DNA of 63,980 nt from Mycobacterium sp. Marseille-P9652 (GTDB lineage Bacteria > Actinomycetota > Actinomycetes > Mycobacteriales > Mycobacteriaceae). The stretch's first letter is position 1. The number at the start of each line of letters is the position of its first letter. Position numbers and translations under genes: made by a program. Positions 1 to 12,251 of this stretch are shown in pieces. The stretch covers positions 1 through 63,980 of the forward strand of contig NZ_CACRUY010000030.1 of the NCBI RefSeq assembly GCF_902652685.1, read 5' to 3'. The notes below the pieces were generated by a model. It was given only the letters and a program-made list of their open reading frames with translations. It ran no database searches and had not been told where the DNA came from.

Positions 1-1019
1 CGGCAGTCGCTGCGCGAGGCCGACCGGCTCCGGCGCCGCGACTGCCGTCCCGGCCACGCCGCGACCGCTTGCCGGGCGGCACCGCGCTCGACAGCCTGGA
101 CGAGCCGGAGCCCGACGGTTCGGGCGGTTCCGGCTGGCGAGACGTGGTGTCCCGGGTGACCGGGATCGCGGGCAAGCGCTCCGGCTACGAGCAGGAACTG
201 CGCGCCCGGATCCGCAAGCCGGTGGGTGCCGCGTTCCCGATCGCGGTGCTGAACCTGAAGGGCGGGGTCGGCAAGACGGCGGCCGTGGAGGCGCTGGGCT
301 CGAGCTTTGCCCATGTGCGCGACGACCACGTCGTGGCCGTCGACATGGACGCCGGGGACCTGGTGGAGCGGCACGGCCGCCGCAACCCGCTGAACATGGC
401 GGACCTGCTGGCCGACGACAAGGTGACCCAGTACAGCGACGTCCGGGCGCACACGTTCATGAACAGCCTGGGCTTCGAGGTGCTCGGCCCTCCCGACTAC
501 GCGCGCACCGACTGGCGGCCCGAGCGTCGCGACGTCGCCCGGGCGCTGTCGATCCTGCGCAACCACTATTCGGTGGTGCTGGTCGACTGCGTCAAGGAGC
601 TCAATTCGCCGGTGATGGAGGCGGTGCTGCCGGAGTCTCATGCGCTCGTGGTGGTGACCAGCACCGCGCTCGACGCGGTTCGCAAGACCAGAACCTCGCT
701 GGAGTGGTTGCACCACAACGGGTATCGCCGGCTGTTGAGGTCGACGGTTCTCGTGATCAACCATGTGCAACCCGGGAAGGTCGACGATGTCGCCGCCAAG
801 GAACTCGAGCTGTTGTCCGCTCGGGTGGCGGCAACGGTGGTGCTGCCCTTCGACCGGCACGTCCACGAGGGCAAGCAGATCTCGCTGGACCGGATGAGCA
901 AGGAGAGCAGGCGCAGCTATCTGGAGATGGCGGCCGTGCTGGCCGACATGTTCCCGGGCACGTCCGCGGAGCGCGCCCCGCGCGTCGTCGCCGCTCGCCC
1001 GCCGCGCCGTCCCGCCTGA
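1..1019 (+). CDS. ParA/MinD-like ATPase, 5' end outside window
   Basis: The frame is open from base 3, so the gene begins upstream; a TTG at 69 is only an internal candidate. The first visible residues are rich in Pro, Arg and Ala. A P-loop ATPase domain follows, with a deviant Walker A KGGVGKT (bases 259-279), a VDMDAGD segment and a VVLVDC strand. This fits the SIMIBI ParA/MinD class and resembles the MinD-like ATPases with proline-rich N-termini associated with mycobacterial ESX loci (EspI type). No ESX gene is visible here, so a secretion role is inference. It ends 23 bases before gatB on the same strand. The fold is secure; the substrate and partner are unknown. Confidence 0.8.
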   Translation, partial: AVAARGRPAPAPRLPSRPRRDRLPGGTALDSLDEPEPDGSGGSGWRDVVSRVTGIAGKRSGYEQELRARIRKPVGAAFPIAVLNLKGGVGKTAAVEALGSSFAHVRDDHVVAVDMDAGDLVERHGRRNPLNMADLLADDKVTQYSDVRAHTFMNSLGFEVLGPPDYARTDWRPERRDVARALSILRNHYSVVLVDCVKELNSPVMEAVLPESHALVVVTSTALDAVRKTRTSLEWLHHNGYRRLLRSTVLVINHVQPGKVDDVAAKELELLSARVAATVVLPFDRHVHEGKQISLDRMSKESRRSYLEMAAVLADMFPGTSAERAPRVVAARPPRRPA

Positions 1020-1042
1020 CGAGCACCTTTAGACTCGACGGC

Positions 1043-2554
1043 ATGACTGTTGCCGCCGGCGCCGAGCTGATGGACTACGACGACGTCATCGAGCGTTTTG
1101 ACCCGGTGCTCGGGCTCGAGGTGCACGTCGAGCTGTCCACCGCGACGAAGATGTTTTGCGGCTGCTCCACGAAGTTCGGCGGCGAGCCCAACACCCAGGT
1201 GTGCCCGGTGTGCCTGGGGCTGCCCGGGTCGTTGCCGGTGCTCAACCAGGCCGCGGTCGAGTCGGCGATCCGGATCGGGCTGGCGCTCAACTGCGAGATC
1301 GTGCCGTGGTGCCGGTTCGCCCGCAAGAACTACTTCTACCCGGACATGCCGAAGAACTACCAGATCTCGCAGTACGACGAGCCGATCGCGATCAACGGCT
1401 ACCTCGACGTGCCGCTGGAGGACGGCAGCACCTGGCGGGTCGAGATCGAGCGCGCGCACATGGAAGAGGACACCGGCAAGCTGACCCACCTGGGCAGCGA
1501 GACCGGCCGGATCCACGGCGCGACCACGTCGCTGCTCGACTACAACCGCGCCGGCGTGCCGCTCATCGAGATCGTCACCAAGCCCATCGTCGGGACCGGC
1601 GAGAAGGCGCCGCAGATCGCCCGCGCCTACGTGACGGCGCTGCGAGACCTGCTGCGCGCCTTGGATGTTTCCGACGTCCGCATGGATCAGGGCTCGATGC
1701 GCTGCGACTCCAACGTCTCCCTCAAGCCGAAGGGGGCGGCCGAGTTCGGCACGCGCACGGAGACCAAGAACGTGAACTCGCTGAGAAGCGTCGAGGTCGC
1801 CGTGCGCTACGAGATGCAGCGCCAGGCCGCCGTTCTGGCCTCCGGTGGCCGAATCACGCAGGAGACCAGACACTTTCACGAGGCCGGCTACACCAGCCCC
1901 GGCCGCACCAAGGAAACCGCGGAGGACTACCGCTACTTCCCCGAGCCCGACCTGGAACCCGTCGCGCCCAGTCGCGAGCTGGTCGATCGGCTGCGCGAGA
2001 CGATCCCCGAACTGCCGTGGTTGAGCCGCAAGCGGATTCAGGACGAGTGGGGCGTTTCCGACGAGGTGATGCGCGATCTCGTCAACGCCGGCGCCGTCGA
2101 CCTGGTGATCGAGACCGTCAAGCACGGCGCGCCCAGCGAGCAGGCGCGCGCCTGGTGGGGCAACTTCCTCGTGCAGAAGGCCAACGAGGCCGGCATCGCG
2201 CTGGACGAGCTGGCCATCACCCCCGCGCAGGTCGCCGCGGTGATCGCGCTGGTCGACGAGGGCAAGCTGTCCAACAAGCTGGCCCGCCAGGTGGTCGAGG
2301 GCGTGCTGGCCGGGGAGGGCGAGCCGGACCAGGTGATGGCGGCGCGCGGCCTGGAACTGGTGCGCGACGACTCCGTCACCCAGGCCGCCGTCGACGAGGC
2401 CCTGGCCGCCAATCCCGATGTGGCCGAGAAGATCCGGGGCGGCAAGGTGGCCGCCGCGGGCGCGATCGTCGGCGCGGTGATGAAGGCGACCCGCGGGCAG
2501 GCGGACGCCGCCCGGGTGCGCGAGCTGGTCCTGGCGGCCTGCGGGCAGGGCTGA
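1043..2554 (+). CDS. gatB: Aspartyl/glutamyl-tRNA(Asn/Gln) amidotransferase subunit B
   Basis: 503 residues, the usual GatB length. GatB is the kinase subunit of GatCAB, which converts Glu-tRNA(Gln) and Asp-tRNA(Asn) to the amides using ammonia from GatA. The N-terminal half has the signature [10 protein letters not shown], a Cys-rich stretch (FCGC, then CPVCLG) and the [13 protein letters not shown] motif. The C-terminal third is the helical/YqeY-like tRNA-binding region. The ATG at 1043 was chosen because it sits just after the upstream gene; an ATG at 1070 is an alternative. A GltX and a tRNA-Gln lie elsewhere in the window, consistent with the indirect Gln-tRNA pathway. Confidence 0.97.
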   Translation: MTVAAGAELMDYDDVIERFDPVLGLEVHVELSTATKMFCGCSTKFGGEPNTQVCPVCLGLPGSLPVLNQAAVESAIRIGLALNCEIVPWCRFARKNYFYPDMPKNYQISQYDEPIAINGYLDVPLEDGSTWRVEIERAHMEEDTGKLTHLGSETGRIHGATTSLLDYNRAGVPLIEIVTKPIVGTGEKAPQIARAYVTALRDLLRALDVSDVRMDQGSMRCDSNVSLKPKGAAEFGTRTETKNVNSLRSVEVAVRYEMQRQAAVLASGGRITQETRHFHEAGYTSPGRTKETAEDYRYFPEPDLEPVAPSRELVDRLRETIPELPWLSRKRIQDEWGVSDEVMRDLVNAGAVDLVIETVKHGAPSEQARAWWGNFLVQKANEAGIALDELAITPAQVAAVIALVDEGKLSNKLARQVVEGVLAGEGEPDQVMAARGLELVRDDSVTQAAVDEALAANPDVAEKIRGGKVAAAGAIVGAVMKATRGQADAARVRELVLAACGQG

Positions 2555-2624
2555 GCCGCCCTCGCGAGACGCACAGTCGGCGCAAAAACGCCCGGGACCG
2601 CTCCCGCGGACTCATGATGTTGAC

Positions 2625-3191
2625 GTGGTCGACGAAACCTTCGAGGACCTGATGGCCATGCTCGACGGCCCGGCGTTCGTGGTGACGACCCAGGCCGACG
2701 GCCAGCCGTCGGGCTGCCTGATCGGCTTCGCCACCCAAACCAGCGTCCAGCCGCCGAGTTTCATGGCCGTCCTGCCCCGCAGCAGCCACACCTGCGAGGT
2801 GGCCCGCCGGTCCGGGCACCTGGCGGTTCACGTGCTGGCGCAACGCCAGACCGCCCTGGCCGAACTGTTCGACGGCGAACCGGACGCGCTGGCCGGTCCC
2901 TTCAAACGCTGCTCGTGGCGTGCGGGCCCGTGCGGGATGCCGATCCTCGACGACGCGATCGCATGGTTCGTCGGCAGGGTGGCCCACTGGATCGACATCG
3001 GCGATCACGTGGCCTTCATCATGGAACCGGTCGCGGGGTGGGCCCCGGAAAGCGACGACGACGTGCTCTACCTCTTCGACCTCGAGGACGCCGGCCCGGG
3101 CCAGGAGACGCCCGAGCGGTTCGTCCTGCACAAGCCGGCCGCCGAGCCGCGCAAGTACGGCCTGCGGTTCACCCTCGAGGGGCCCGTCTAG
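2625..3191 (+). CDS. Flavin reductase-like FMN-binding protein
   Basis: 188 residues from a GTG start. The sequence resembles the flavin-reductase-like FMN-binding split-barrel family: an early FVVTTQADGQPSGCLIGF strand pair, then QPPSFMAVLPRSSHT and a mid-domain LAVHVLAQRQ segment. It matches the position and type of the putative oxidoreductase gene next to gatB in M. tuberculosis (Rv3007c, from memory). Such proteins reduce or bind FMN using NAD(P)H; the physiological partner cannot be read from the sequence. It follows gatB by 70 bases and converges with lppZ. Confidence 0.8.
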   Translation: MVDETFEDLMAMLDGPAFVVTTQADGQPSGCLIGFATQTSVQPPSFMAVLPRSSHTCEVARRSGHLAVHVLAQRQTALAELFDGEPDALAGPFKRCSWRAGPCGMPILDDAIAWFVGRVAHWIDIGDHVAFIMEPVAGWAPESDDDVLYLFDLEDAGPGQETPERFVLHKPAAEPRKYGLRFTLEGPV

Positions 3192-3243
3192 GCCCGATCG
3201 CCCGGCTCCTCAGCGGGCCGACACGGCCCGCATCGTCGCCGGG

Positions 3244-4365
3244 CTAGGTCTTGTCGTCGTTGTTGCGCGGGAAGCCGCCGCCCTGCGGGAACAGCGGGAA
3301 CACCACGTCGTCGAGCTTCTCGGCGTCCCCGGCGGTCTTGTTGACCGTTGCGCCCCAGACGTTTCCGTCCGGCGACATGCGTAGCGCCCACGCGTGCGCG
3401 TGGGTGTCCTTGCGGACGACGTCGGGCTCGCCCGTCACCGCACCGGTCGACGGGGCGAGGCGAACGGCGACCGTCAGCTTGGTGTTGATCAGGTTGACCA
3501 GAACGGTGCCGTCCATCGCCGCGCAACCGGCCACGCCCGGCTTGTCCGGCCACGTCCACACCGTCGAGACCTCCGAGGTCTTGGTGATGCGCTGCAGCCG
3601 GTCGGCCGTGGGGGTCCGGTCGGCGACGTAGAGCGAGCCGTCGACGGGGTCGGTGCACAGCCCGCCGCCGGCACCGACGCCGGACAACGCGGTCGTCGGC
3701 GGCGCCTGCCCGATGGTCGTCGGCTGCTCGATGCGCAGCACCTTGCCCGCCAACGACTTCGGGTCGGCAGCCATCGCCGGGTTGCCCGCGTCGCCCGTCA
3801 TGACCACCAGCGTGGTCGGACTGGTGAAGATCAGCGCCCCGGTGTTCCCGGTGGCGCCCTTCGGGATGCCGGTCAGGATGTCCTTCGGGATGTCGCCGTC
3901 GGCGATGCGGATGACCCGGTTGTCGGTCGGCGTGCTGATGTAGGCGTACATCAGGCGGTCCTGGTTGTAGGTGGGCGACAGCACGATGTCCATCAGCCCG
4001 CCGTCGCCGGACGGGTCGACCGGGATGACCACCTTCACCTTCGGTTCGGCGTTGACGGCGATCTCCTTGACGGCCCCGGTGGTGCGTTCGGCGACCAGTG
4101 CGGTTTTGCTGTCGGGGCCCATGATGAGTCCGCTGGTGCTCTCCAGGCAGCCCTGCATCACGCCCGGGGCCGGGCACGCCTTCGGAAACGGTGTGGGCGG
4201 CAACGGCGGCGGCGGGGGAGGCGTCGAGCTGGGCTGCGGCTTGAGCTCGGGAGCGGTGGTGAACGGCTGGGACGCCGCGTCGTTGAACCGCGCGCACCCG
4301 CTCGACGCCAGCACGACCGCGCACAGCGCGGCGAGCCCGCGTGCGACCGACCGCCGTATCCGCAT
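3244..4365 (-). CDS. lppZ: Putative lipoprotein LppZ, sugar-dehydrogenase-like propeller
   Basis: 373 residues. The start at 4365 gives a lipoprotein signal: positive N-terminus (MRIRRSVARG), hydrophobic core and ASSGC with the acylated Cys at residue 24. A Pro-rich linker follows, then a domain resembling glucose/sorbosone dehydrogenase-type beta-propellers (repeated LMDIVLSPTYNQD, VVMTGDAG and LYVADR strands). Expected on the outer face of the plasma membrane. An upstream in-frame ATG at 4440 would bury the signal and was rejected. It corresponds to Rv3006/lppZ by content and position. Enzymatic activity is unproven. Confidence 0.88.
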   Translation of the reverse strand: MRIRRSVARGLAALCAVVLASSGCARFNDAASQPFTTAPELKPQPSSTPPPPPPLPPTPFPKACPAPGVMQGCLESTSGLIMGPDSKTALVAERTTGAVKEIAVNAEPKVKVVIPVDPSGDGGLMDIVLSPTYNQDRLMYAYISTPTDNRVIRIADGDIPKDILTGIPKGATGNTGALIFTSPTTLVVMTGDAGNPAMAADPKSLAGKVLRIEQPTTIGQAPPTTALSGVGAGGGLCTDPVDGSLYVADRTPTADRLQRITKTSEVSTVWTWPDKPGVAGCAAMDGTVLVNLINTKLTVAVRLAPSTGAVTGEPDVVRKDTHAHAWALRMSPDGNVWGATVNKTAGDAEKLDDVVFPLFPQGGGFPRNNDDKT

Positions 4366-4595
4366 GACCGACAGGCTACGGACAGGGCGGGCGTCGCCGC
4401 CACACGCCCGGGTCGCGTGCCTCGAGACGCTGACCGGCACGGGTACCGTCCGGCGCCGCTTTTCGGCAGCGCGGAACCGCCGGTGCGGCGATTTGGGGCC
4501 ATTTTGGCCCGGTTTGGCGCGCTCGCGGCAATTGAGGCGGCGAAAGCGCCGGTCAATACGCGGATTCAGGACCTTTTGCCCTTACCCTGACACCC

Positions 4596-5453
4596 GTGAC
4601 CAGTCAACCGCATGACGCACATTGGCAGCGGCCCGGCGAATCGCCGCCGCCGACCCCGGGTCGCCCCGCCTCGGCGCGCGTGGTCGACCCCGAAGACGAC
4701 CTGACGCCGGTCGGGTATCCGGGCGACTTCGGGACCACCACCGTCATCCCGTACCAGGACCCCGGTCAGGCCCACGGCACCGGATCCTCCCCGTACAACG
4801 TCCTCGATCACCAGGAACCGCTGCCGTACGTACAGCCGGCGTCGCCGGCGCAGGCGGCGCCCATCTCGGCCACCGAGCCCACCCACATCGACGGCGATGA
4901 GGACCGCGATCGGACGCCCGCCGGCGGGCGCCGCGGCACCCAGCACCTGGGTTTGCTGGTGCTGCGCGTCGGGTTGGGCGTCGTGCTGGCCGCGCACGGC
5001 CTGCAGAAGCTGTTCGGCTGGAGCGGCAGCGGGGGCGTGACCGGGCTGCGCAACTCCCTGTCGGACGTCGGCTACCAGCACGCCGACGTGCTGGCATATG
5101 TCAGCGCGGGCGGCGAGCTCGTGGCGGGTGTCCTGCTGGTGCTGGGGCTGTTCACCCCGGTGGCCGCCGCCGGGGCGCTGGCGTTCCTGATCAACGGCCT
5201 GCTGGCGACCGTCTCGGGCAACTCGCGCGGGCATGCGTTGTCCTACTTCCTGCCGCAGGGGCACGAGTACCAGATCACCCTGATCCTGCTCGCCGCGGCC
5301 GTGATCCTCTGCGGGCCCGGGCGCTACGGCCTGGACGCCGGGCGGGGTTGGGCCCATCGACCGTTCATCGGGTCGTTCGTGGCCCTGCTCGCCGGCATCG
5401 CCGCCGGCGTCGGCGTGTGGATCCTGCTCAACGGCGTCAACCCGATCGCCTGA
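4596..5453 (+). CDS. DoxX-family integral membrane protein
   Basis: 285 residues from a GTG. The first ~105 residues are Pro/Asp-rich, hydrophilic and probably disordered. The DoxX-like domain follows, with about four membrane segments, starting at LGLLVLRVGLGVVLAAHG and containing the typical HGLQKLFGW and GxxLPxG-like region near ALSYFLPQGHEY. The C-terminus is a final hydrophobic helix. In mycobacteria, DoxX proteins have been linked to a membrane oxidoreductase complex with superoxide dismutase; that role here is inference. It is the counterpart of Rv3005c. Confidence 0.88.
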   Translation: MTSQPHDAHWQRPGESPPPTPGRPASARVVDPEDDLTPVGYPGDFGTTTVIPYQDPGQAHGTGSSPYNVLDHQEPLPYVQPASPAQAAPISATEPTHIDGDEDRDRTPAGGRRGTQHLGLLVLRVGLGVVLAAHGLQKLFGWSGSGGVTGLRNSLSDVGYQHADVLAYVSAGGELVAGVLLVLGLFTPVAAAGALAFLINGLLATVSGNSRGHALSYFLPQGHEYQITLILLAAAVILCGPGRYGLDAGRGWAHRPFIGSFVALLAGIAAGVGVWILLNGVNPIA

Positions 5454-5457
5454 GCCG

Positions 5458-5835
5458 TCACTGATACGGGTTGGGCACCCGTCCCGCGCTCGCCTCGGTC
5501 AGCTCCGGCAGCGTCGCGAACGTCACCGCCGGCAGGCGCAGCTCGCCGCCGTCCTTGAGGCGGGCCCGCGCCCAGTTGCCGCGGTGGAAGCGCAGCCCGT
5601 CGATGTCCTCCCAACGGACCGTGCGGCTCTTGAACAGCGTGCGAACTGTCACGCCCTCGCCGTCGGCCACGGTGCGCAGCCGGACGATCAGCGCCGACAG
5701 CGCGACGGGGATGATCAGCAGCGGCACCGACGCCGGCCACACCAGGACCGGGATCAGCAATCCCAGGGTCAGATAGCCGACGGCGAGGTGCGCCATGGGG
5801 GAAACCTTGATCACGACGGGTGAGGCAGTAACCAC
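5458..5835 (-). CDS. cfp6: PH-domain low-molecular-weight antigen Cfp6
   Basis: 125 residues. Two hydrophobic segments (AVGYLTLGLLIPVLVW and VPLLIIPVALSALIV) are followed by a small bacterial PH-like domain with the typical VRTLFKSRTVRWEDIDGL and LRLPAVTF strands. It corresponds by length, layout and position to M. tuberculosis Cfp6 (Rv3004), found in culture filtrate. Molecular function is unknown. It converges with the DoxX gene with 4 bases between stops and is divergent from the ilv leader region. Confidence 0.85.
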   Translation of the reverse strand: MVTASPVVIKVSPMAHLAVGYLTLGLLIPVLVWPASVPLLIIPVALSALIVRLRTVADGEGVTVRTLFKSRTVRWEDIDGLRFHRGNWARARLKDGGELRLPAVTFATLPELTEASAGRVPNPYQ

Positions 5836-5910
5836 CCACGCATCATCCCACCCGCGCGAACGGGCGGCGGATTTGACGGCTGAGCTGTGCGAAGGCTACC
5901 TTCGGACACT

Positions 5911-5970
5911 ATGGATACCGCCGGAAAGCCCGGGATGCTCGTAGTAATCAGTCGGCGCGTTGGTGCCTGA
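5911..5970 (+). CDS. Leader peptide of the ilv operon
   Basis: A 19-codon ORF from ATG 5911, or 11 codons from the in-frame ATG at 5935 (MLVVISRRVGA), ends in TGA at 5968-5970. It carries the run Leu-Val-Val-Ile and a later Val, which are the products of the downstream enzymes. A -10-like TACCTT at 5897-5902 lies just before ATG 5911, so leaderless initiation is possible. The pattern matches branched-chain leader peptides of actinobacterial ilvB operons. Too short to prove by sequence alone, but codon content, position and the following terminator agree. Confidence 0.75.
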   Translation: MDTAGKPGMLVVISRRVGA

Positions 5971-6046
5971 CTAGCTTCGTCAGCATTCCGCAGCGATCCA
6001 GCACCAACGCGACCCTCGTACAGCAGCCAGCTGACGGGGGTTTTTT
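5956..6046 (+). promoter_or_regulatory. Transcription attenuator upstream of ilvB
   Basis: Three pairings are visible. (a) 5956-5966 pairs perfectly over 11 bp with 6001-6011; its left arm lies inside the leader peptide. (b) Terminator: 6013-6019 plus 6021-6024 pairs with 6030-6040 (one bulged A, one G-U), loop AGCCA, then six T at 6041-6046. (c) Antiterminator: 5975-5984 can pair with 6030-6039 (two G-U), destroying the terminator. A ribosome stalled at the Val-Val-Ile codons would leave 5975-5984 free for (c); one reaching the stop at 5970 would cover it and allow (b). The mechanism is inferred. Confidence 0.75.
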
Positions 6047-6097
6047 CTTGCGTACGAGACTGTCGAACTTAAGACCAAGAGGACAAGAGGACTTCAC

Positions 6098-9509
<3,412 letters not shown>

Positions 9510-9540
9510 TCTTCGGACGCCGAGCGGTCGGCGAATGGGG

Positions 9541-9864
9541 TTACAGCACCCGGTATCCCATGTCGCCGAGCGCCCGGGCGGGGGATCTGCCGTCGGCACT
9601 GCCGGGCAACTTGTGCTCGGACACGATCTGCAGCGCCTCGCCGCCGGTCACCCCGTACAGCGCCGTCGAAACGGGATCCTCGGGCGGAGCGGGTGGGCTC
9701 TGAATGCTGACCGCCCACATCGATTTCGAGGCCGCGACGATTCGGTATCCGCACAACGGCGGATCCACTTCGTACAGTTCGAGGTCGCCAACGGCGAACA
9801 GGGGTGCGACCGTGTTCGGCACCGACCCGATCCGTCGCGCCGTGCCGATGACGTCGCCGGCCAC
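9541..9864 (-). CDS. Small hypothetical protein downstream of wrbA-like gene
   Basis: 107 residues from GTG 9864, which begins 6 bases after the stop of the upstream flavoprotein gene, suggesting co-translation. Sequence features include LFAVGDLELYEVDPPLCGYRIV, a Trp/Pro-rich middle and a C-terminus ending ALGDMGYRVL. I do not recognise a family. Composition is protein-like rather than the Arg/Ala-rich pattern of shadow frames, and no plus-strand gene competes. The start is uncertain because the frame is also open upstream inside the neighbouring gene. Confidence 0.5.
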   Translation of the reverse strand: MAGDVIGTARRIGSVPNTVAPLFAVGDLELYEVDPPLCGYRIVAASKSMWAVSIQSPPAPPEDPVSTALYGVTGGEALQIVSEHKLPGSADGRSPARALGDMGYRVL

Positions 9865-9869
9865 GATCG

Positions 9870-10469
9870 TCAGCCCGCCAGGTGACCGGCGATCGAAACC
9901 ACCCGGCGCGCAAGGTGGTCCAGCGCATTCTCGGTGGCCTCGTCGCACTGGTCGATGTTGTGGTGCGTCGACACCAAGCTCACCCCGTACGGGTTGCCGT
10001 CGACGAACTTCACCGGGTCGGTGTATCCGGGCGGCACGATGATGCCGCCGAAATGCATCAGCGTGATGTAAAGGCTGAGCAGCGTGGTCTCCTGACCGCC
10101 GTGCAGGGTGTTGGACGACGTGAAGGCCGCGTAGACCTTGTCTGCCAGCTTGCCCTGCGCCCAGAAGCCGCCCAGCGAGTCCAGGAACGCCCGCAATTGC
10201 GCTGCGGGAGAACCGAAGCGGGTGGGGGAGCCGAAGATCACCGCGTCCGCCCACACGATGTCGTCGCCGGTGGCCGCGGGAAGGTCCTTTGTCGCTTCGT
10301 AATTCGCGGTCCACGCCGGGTTGTGCGCGAACGATTCCGGCTGCTGGGTTTCGGCGACGTGCCGGAGGCGGACCTCGGCGCCGGCCGACTCGGCCGTCGC
10401 GGCGACGCGCCGCGCCATCGAGGTGCCGTGTCCCGTCGCGGAGTAGTAGATGACAGCCAGTTTCGTCAC
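9870..10469 (-). CDS. NAD(P)H:quinone oxidoreductase, WrbA/flavodoxin family
   Basis: 199 residues from GTG 10469. The N-terminal flavodoxin FMN-phosphate loop YYSATGHGTSMA matches the (S/T)xTGxT-like loop. Other WrbA landmarks are ADAVIFGSPTRFGSPAAQLRAF, the KVYAAFTSSNTLHGGQETT loop and the HFGGIIVPPGY segment. Family members make two-electron quinone reductions with FMN and NAD(P)H, protecting against redox cycling. The longer frame to 10661 runs towards serA and lacks the family start, so it was rejected. It is divergent from serA, with 146 bases between starts. Confidence 0.88.
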   Translation of the reverse strand: MTKLAVIYYSATGHGTSMARRVAATAESAGAEVRLRHVAETQQPESFAHNPAWTANYEATKDLPAATGDDIVWADAVIFGSPTRFGSPAAQLRAFLDSLGGFWAQGKLADKVYAAFTSSNTLHGGQETTLLSLYITLMHFGGIIVPPGYTDPVKFVDGNPYGVSLVSTHHNIDQCDEATENALDHLARRVVSIAGHLAG

Positions 10470-10615
10470 GGCGTCATCGTAAGCCGGGGCCGGGTGCGCC
10501 CACCGCGGGAAGCCCGGCCGGAGACTCCTGTGGCGGATGTGGTTCGCCGATCGCGCGGTGTCCGCCGCGACGACGGCGACGCGAACGCCCCGATGGCAGC
10601 CGATAGTCTGTCCGG

Positions 10616-12202
10616 GTGAATCTGCCTGTTGTATTGATCGCCGACAAACTCGCCCAATCAACCGTCGCAGCGCTGGGAGACCAGGTCGAGGTGCGCTGGG
10701 TGGACGGGCCGGACCGCGAGAAGCTGCTGGCGGCGGTTCCCGAGGCCGACGCGCTGCTGGTGCGCTCGGCGACCACCGTCGACGCCGAGGTGCTCGCCGC
10801 GGCGCCCAAGCTCAAGATCGTCGCCCGCGCCGGGGTGGGGCTGGACAACGTCGATGTGGACGCCGCCACCGAGCGCGGTGTGCTCGTGGTGAACGCCCCC
10901 ACGTCGAACATCCACAGCGCCGCCGAGCATGCCCTGGCCCTCCTGCTGGCCGCCGCCCGCGAGATCCCGGCCGCCGACGCCTCGCTGCGCGCCCACACCT
11001 GGAAGCGGTCGTCGTTCTCCGGCACCGAGATCTTCGGCAAGACGGTCGGTGTCGTGGGCCTGGGCCGCATCGGCCAGCTGGTCGCCCAGCGCCTGGCGGC
11101 CTTCGGCGCCGACCTGATCGCCTACGACCCCTACGTGTCGCCGGCCCGCGCCGCGCAGCTGGGCATCGAACTGTTGTCCCTCGACGACGTGCTGGCGCGC
11201 GCCGACTTCATCTCCGTGCACCTGCCGAAGACCCCGGAGACCGCCGGGCTGATCGGCAAGGAGGCGCTGGCGAAGACCAAGCCGGGGGTCATCATCGTCA
11301 ACGCCGCCCGGGGCGGGCTCGTGGACGAGGCGGCGCTGGCGGAGGCGATCGGCAGCGGCCACGTGCGCGCGGCCGGCCTCGACGTGTTCGCCAAGGAGCC
11401 GTGCACCGACAGCCCGCTGTTCGAGCTGCCGCAGGTGGTGGTCACGCCGCACCTGGGCGCGTCCACAGCCGAGGCGCAGGACCGCGCGGGCACGGACGTC
11501 GCCGCGAGCGTGAAGCTGGCGCTCGCCGGTGAATTCGTGCCCGATGCGGTCAACGTCGGCGGCGGGGTGGTCAACGAGGAGGTGGCCCCCTGGCTGGACC
11601 TGGTGACCAAGCTGGGCGTGCTGGCCGCCAAGCTGTCCGACGGGCCCCCGGTTTCGCTGTCCGTCCAGGTGCGTGGCGAGCTGGCATCCGAAGACGTTGA
11701 GATCCTGAAGCTTTCGGCGCTGCGGGGGCTGTTCTCGGCCGTCATGGACGGTCCGGTGACCTTCGTCAACGCGCCGGCTTTGGCGGACGAGCGTGGCGTC
11801 ACCGCCGAAATCGCCACGGCCACCGAGAGCCCCAACTACCGAAGCGTCGTCGAGGTGCGGGCCGTCGCCCCCGACGGCTCCTCCGTCACCGTCGCCGGGG
11901 CGCTTTCCGGGCCGCAGCAGGTGGAGAAGATCGTGCAGATCAACGGCCGCCACTTCGACATGCGCGCCGAGGGCACCAACCTGGTCATCAACTACCACGA
12001 CCAGCCCGGCGCGCTGGGCAAGATCGGCACCCTGCTGGGCGGTGCGTCGGTGAACATTCACGCTGCGCAGCTGTCGGAGGACGCCGAGGGCCCGAGCGCG
12101 ACGATCGTGCTGCGCCTCGACCGGGACGTGCCCGAGGACGTGCGGTCGGCGATCGCGGCGTCGGTCGGCGCGAACAAGCTCGAGGTGGTTGATCTGTCGT
12201 GA
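10616..12202 (+). CDS. serA: D-3-phosphoglycerate dehydrogenase
   Basis: 528 residues, the long actinobacterial form. It oxidises 3-phosphoglycerate, the first step of serine synthesis. Domains: substrate-binding (residues 1-~100 and ~285-315), nucleotide-binding with VGLGRIGQLVAQRL, the active-site ARGGLVDEAAL and HLGASTAEAQ regions, an intervening domain (~320-450), and a C-terminal ACT domain (NLVINYHDQPGALGKIG) that senses serine. GTG 10616 was chosen from the immediate LPVVLIADKL domain start. Ortholog of Rv2996c. Confidence 0.97.
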   Translation: MNLPVVLIADKLAQSTVAALGDQVEVRWVDGPDREKLLAAVPEADALLVRSATTVDAEVLAAAPKLKIVARAGVGLDNVDVDAATERGVLVVNAPTSNIHSAAEHALALLLAAAREIPAADASLRAHTWKRSSFSGTEIFGKTVGVVGLGRIGQLVAQRLAAFGADLIAYDPYVSPARAAQLGIELLSLDDVLARADFISVHLPKTPETAGLIGKEALAKTKPGVIIVNAARGGLVDEAALAEAIGSGHVRAAGLDVFAKEPCTDSPLFELPQVVVTPHLGASTAEAQDRAGTDVAASVKLALAGEFVPDAVNVGGGVVNEEVAPWLDLVTKLGVLAAKLSDGPPVSLSVQVRGELASEDVEILKLSALRGLFSAVMDGPVTFVNAPALADERGVTAEIATATESPNYRSVVEVRAVAPDGSSVTVAGALSGPQQVEKIVQINGRHFDMRAEGTNLVINYHDQPGALGKIGTLLGGASVNIHAAQLSEDAEGPSATIVLRLDRDVPEDVRSAIAASVGANKLEVVDLS

Positions 12203-12251
12203 AGCGCGCCGGCGACGATGCAGAACGACGTGATGAGGAGGAGCGGCGCCG

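Noticed and set aside
917-2125. 402-residue minus-strand ORF opposite gatB
   Set aside because: Its Asp/Gly/Val/His-rich pattern (LGLVDE, HVDVDRD type runs) is the antisense shadow common in high-GC genes; gatB on the plus strand is certain.
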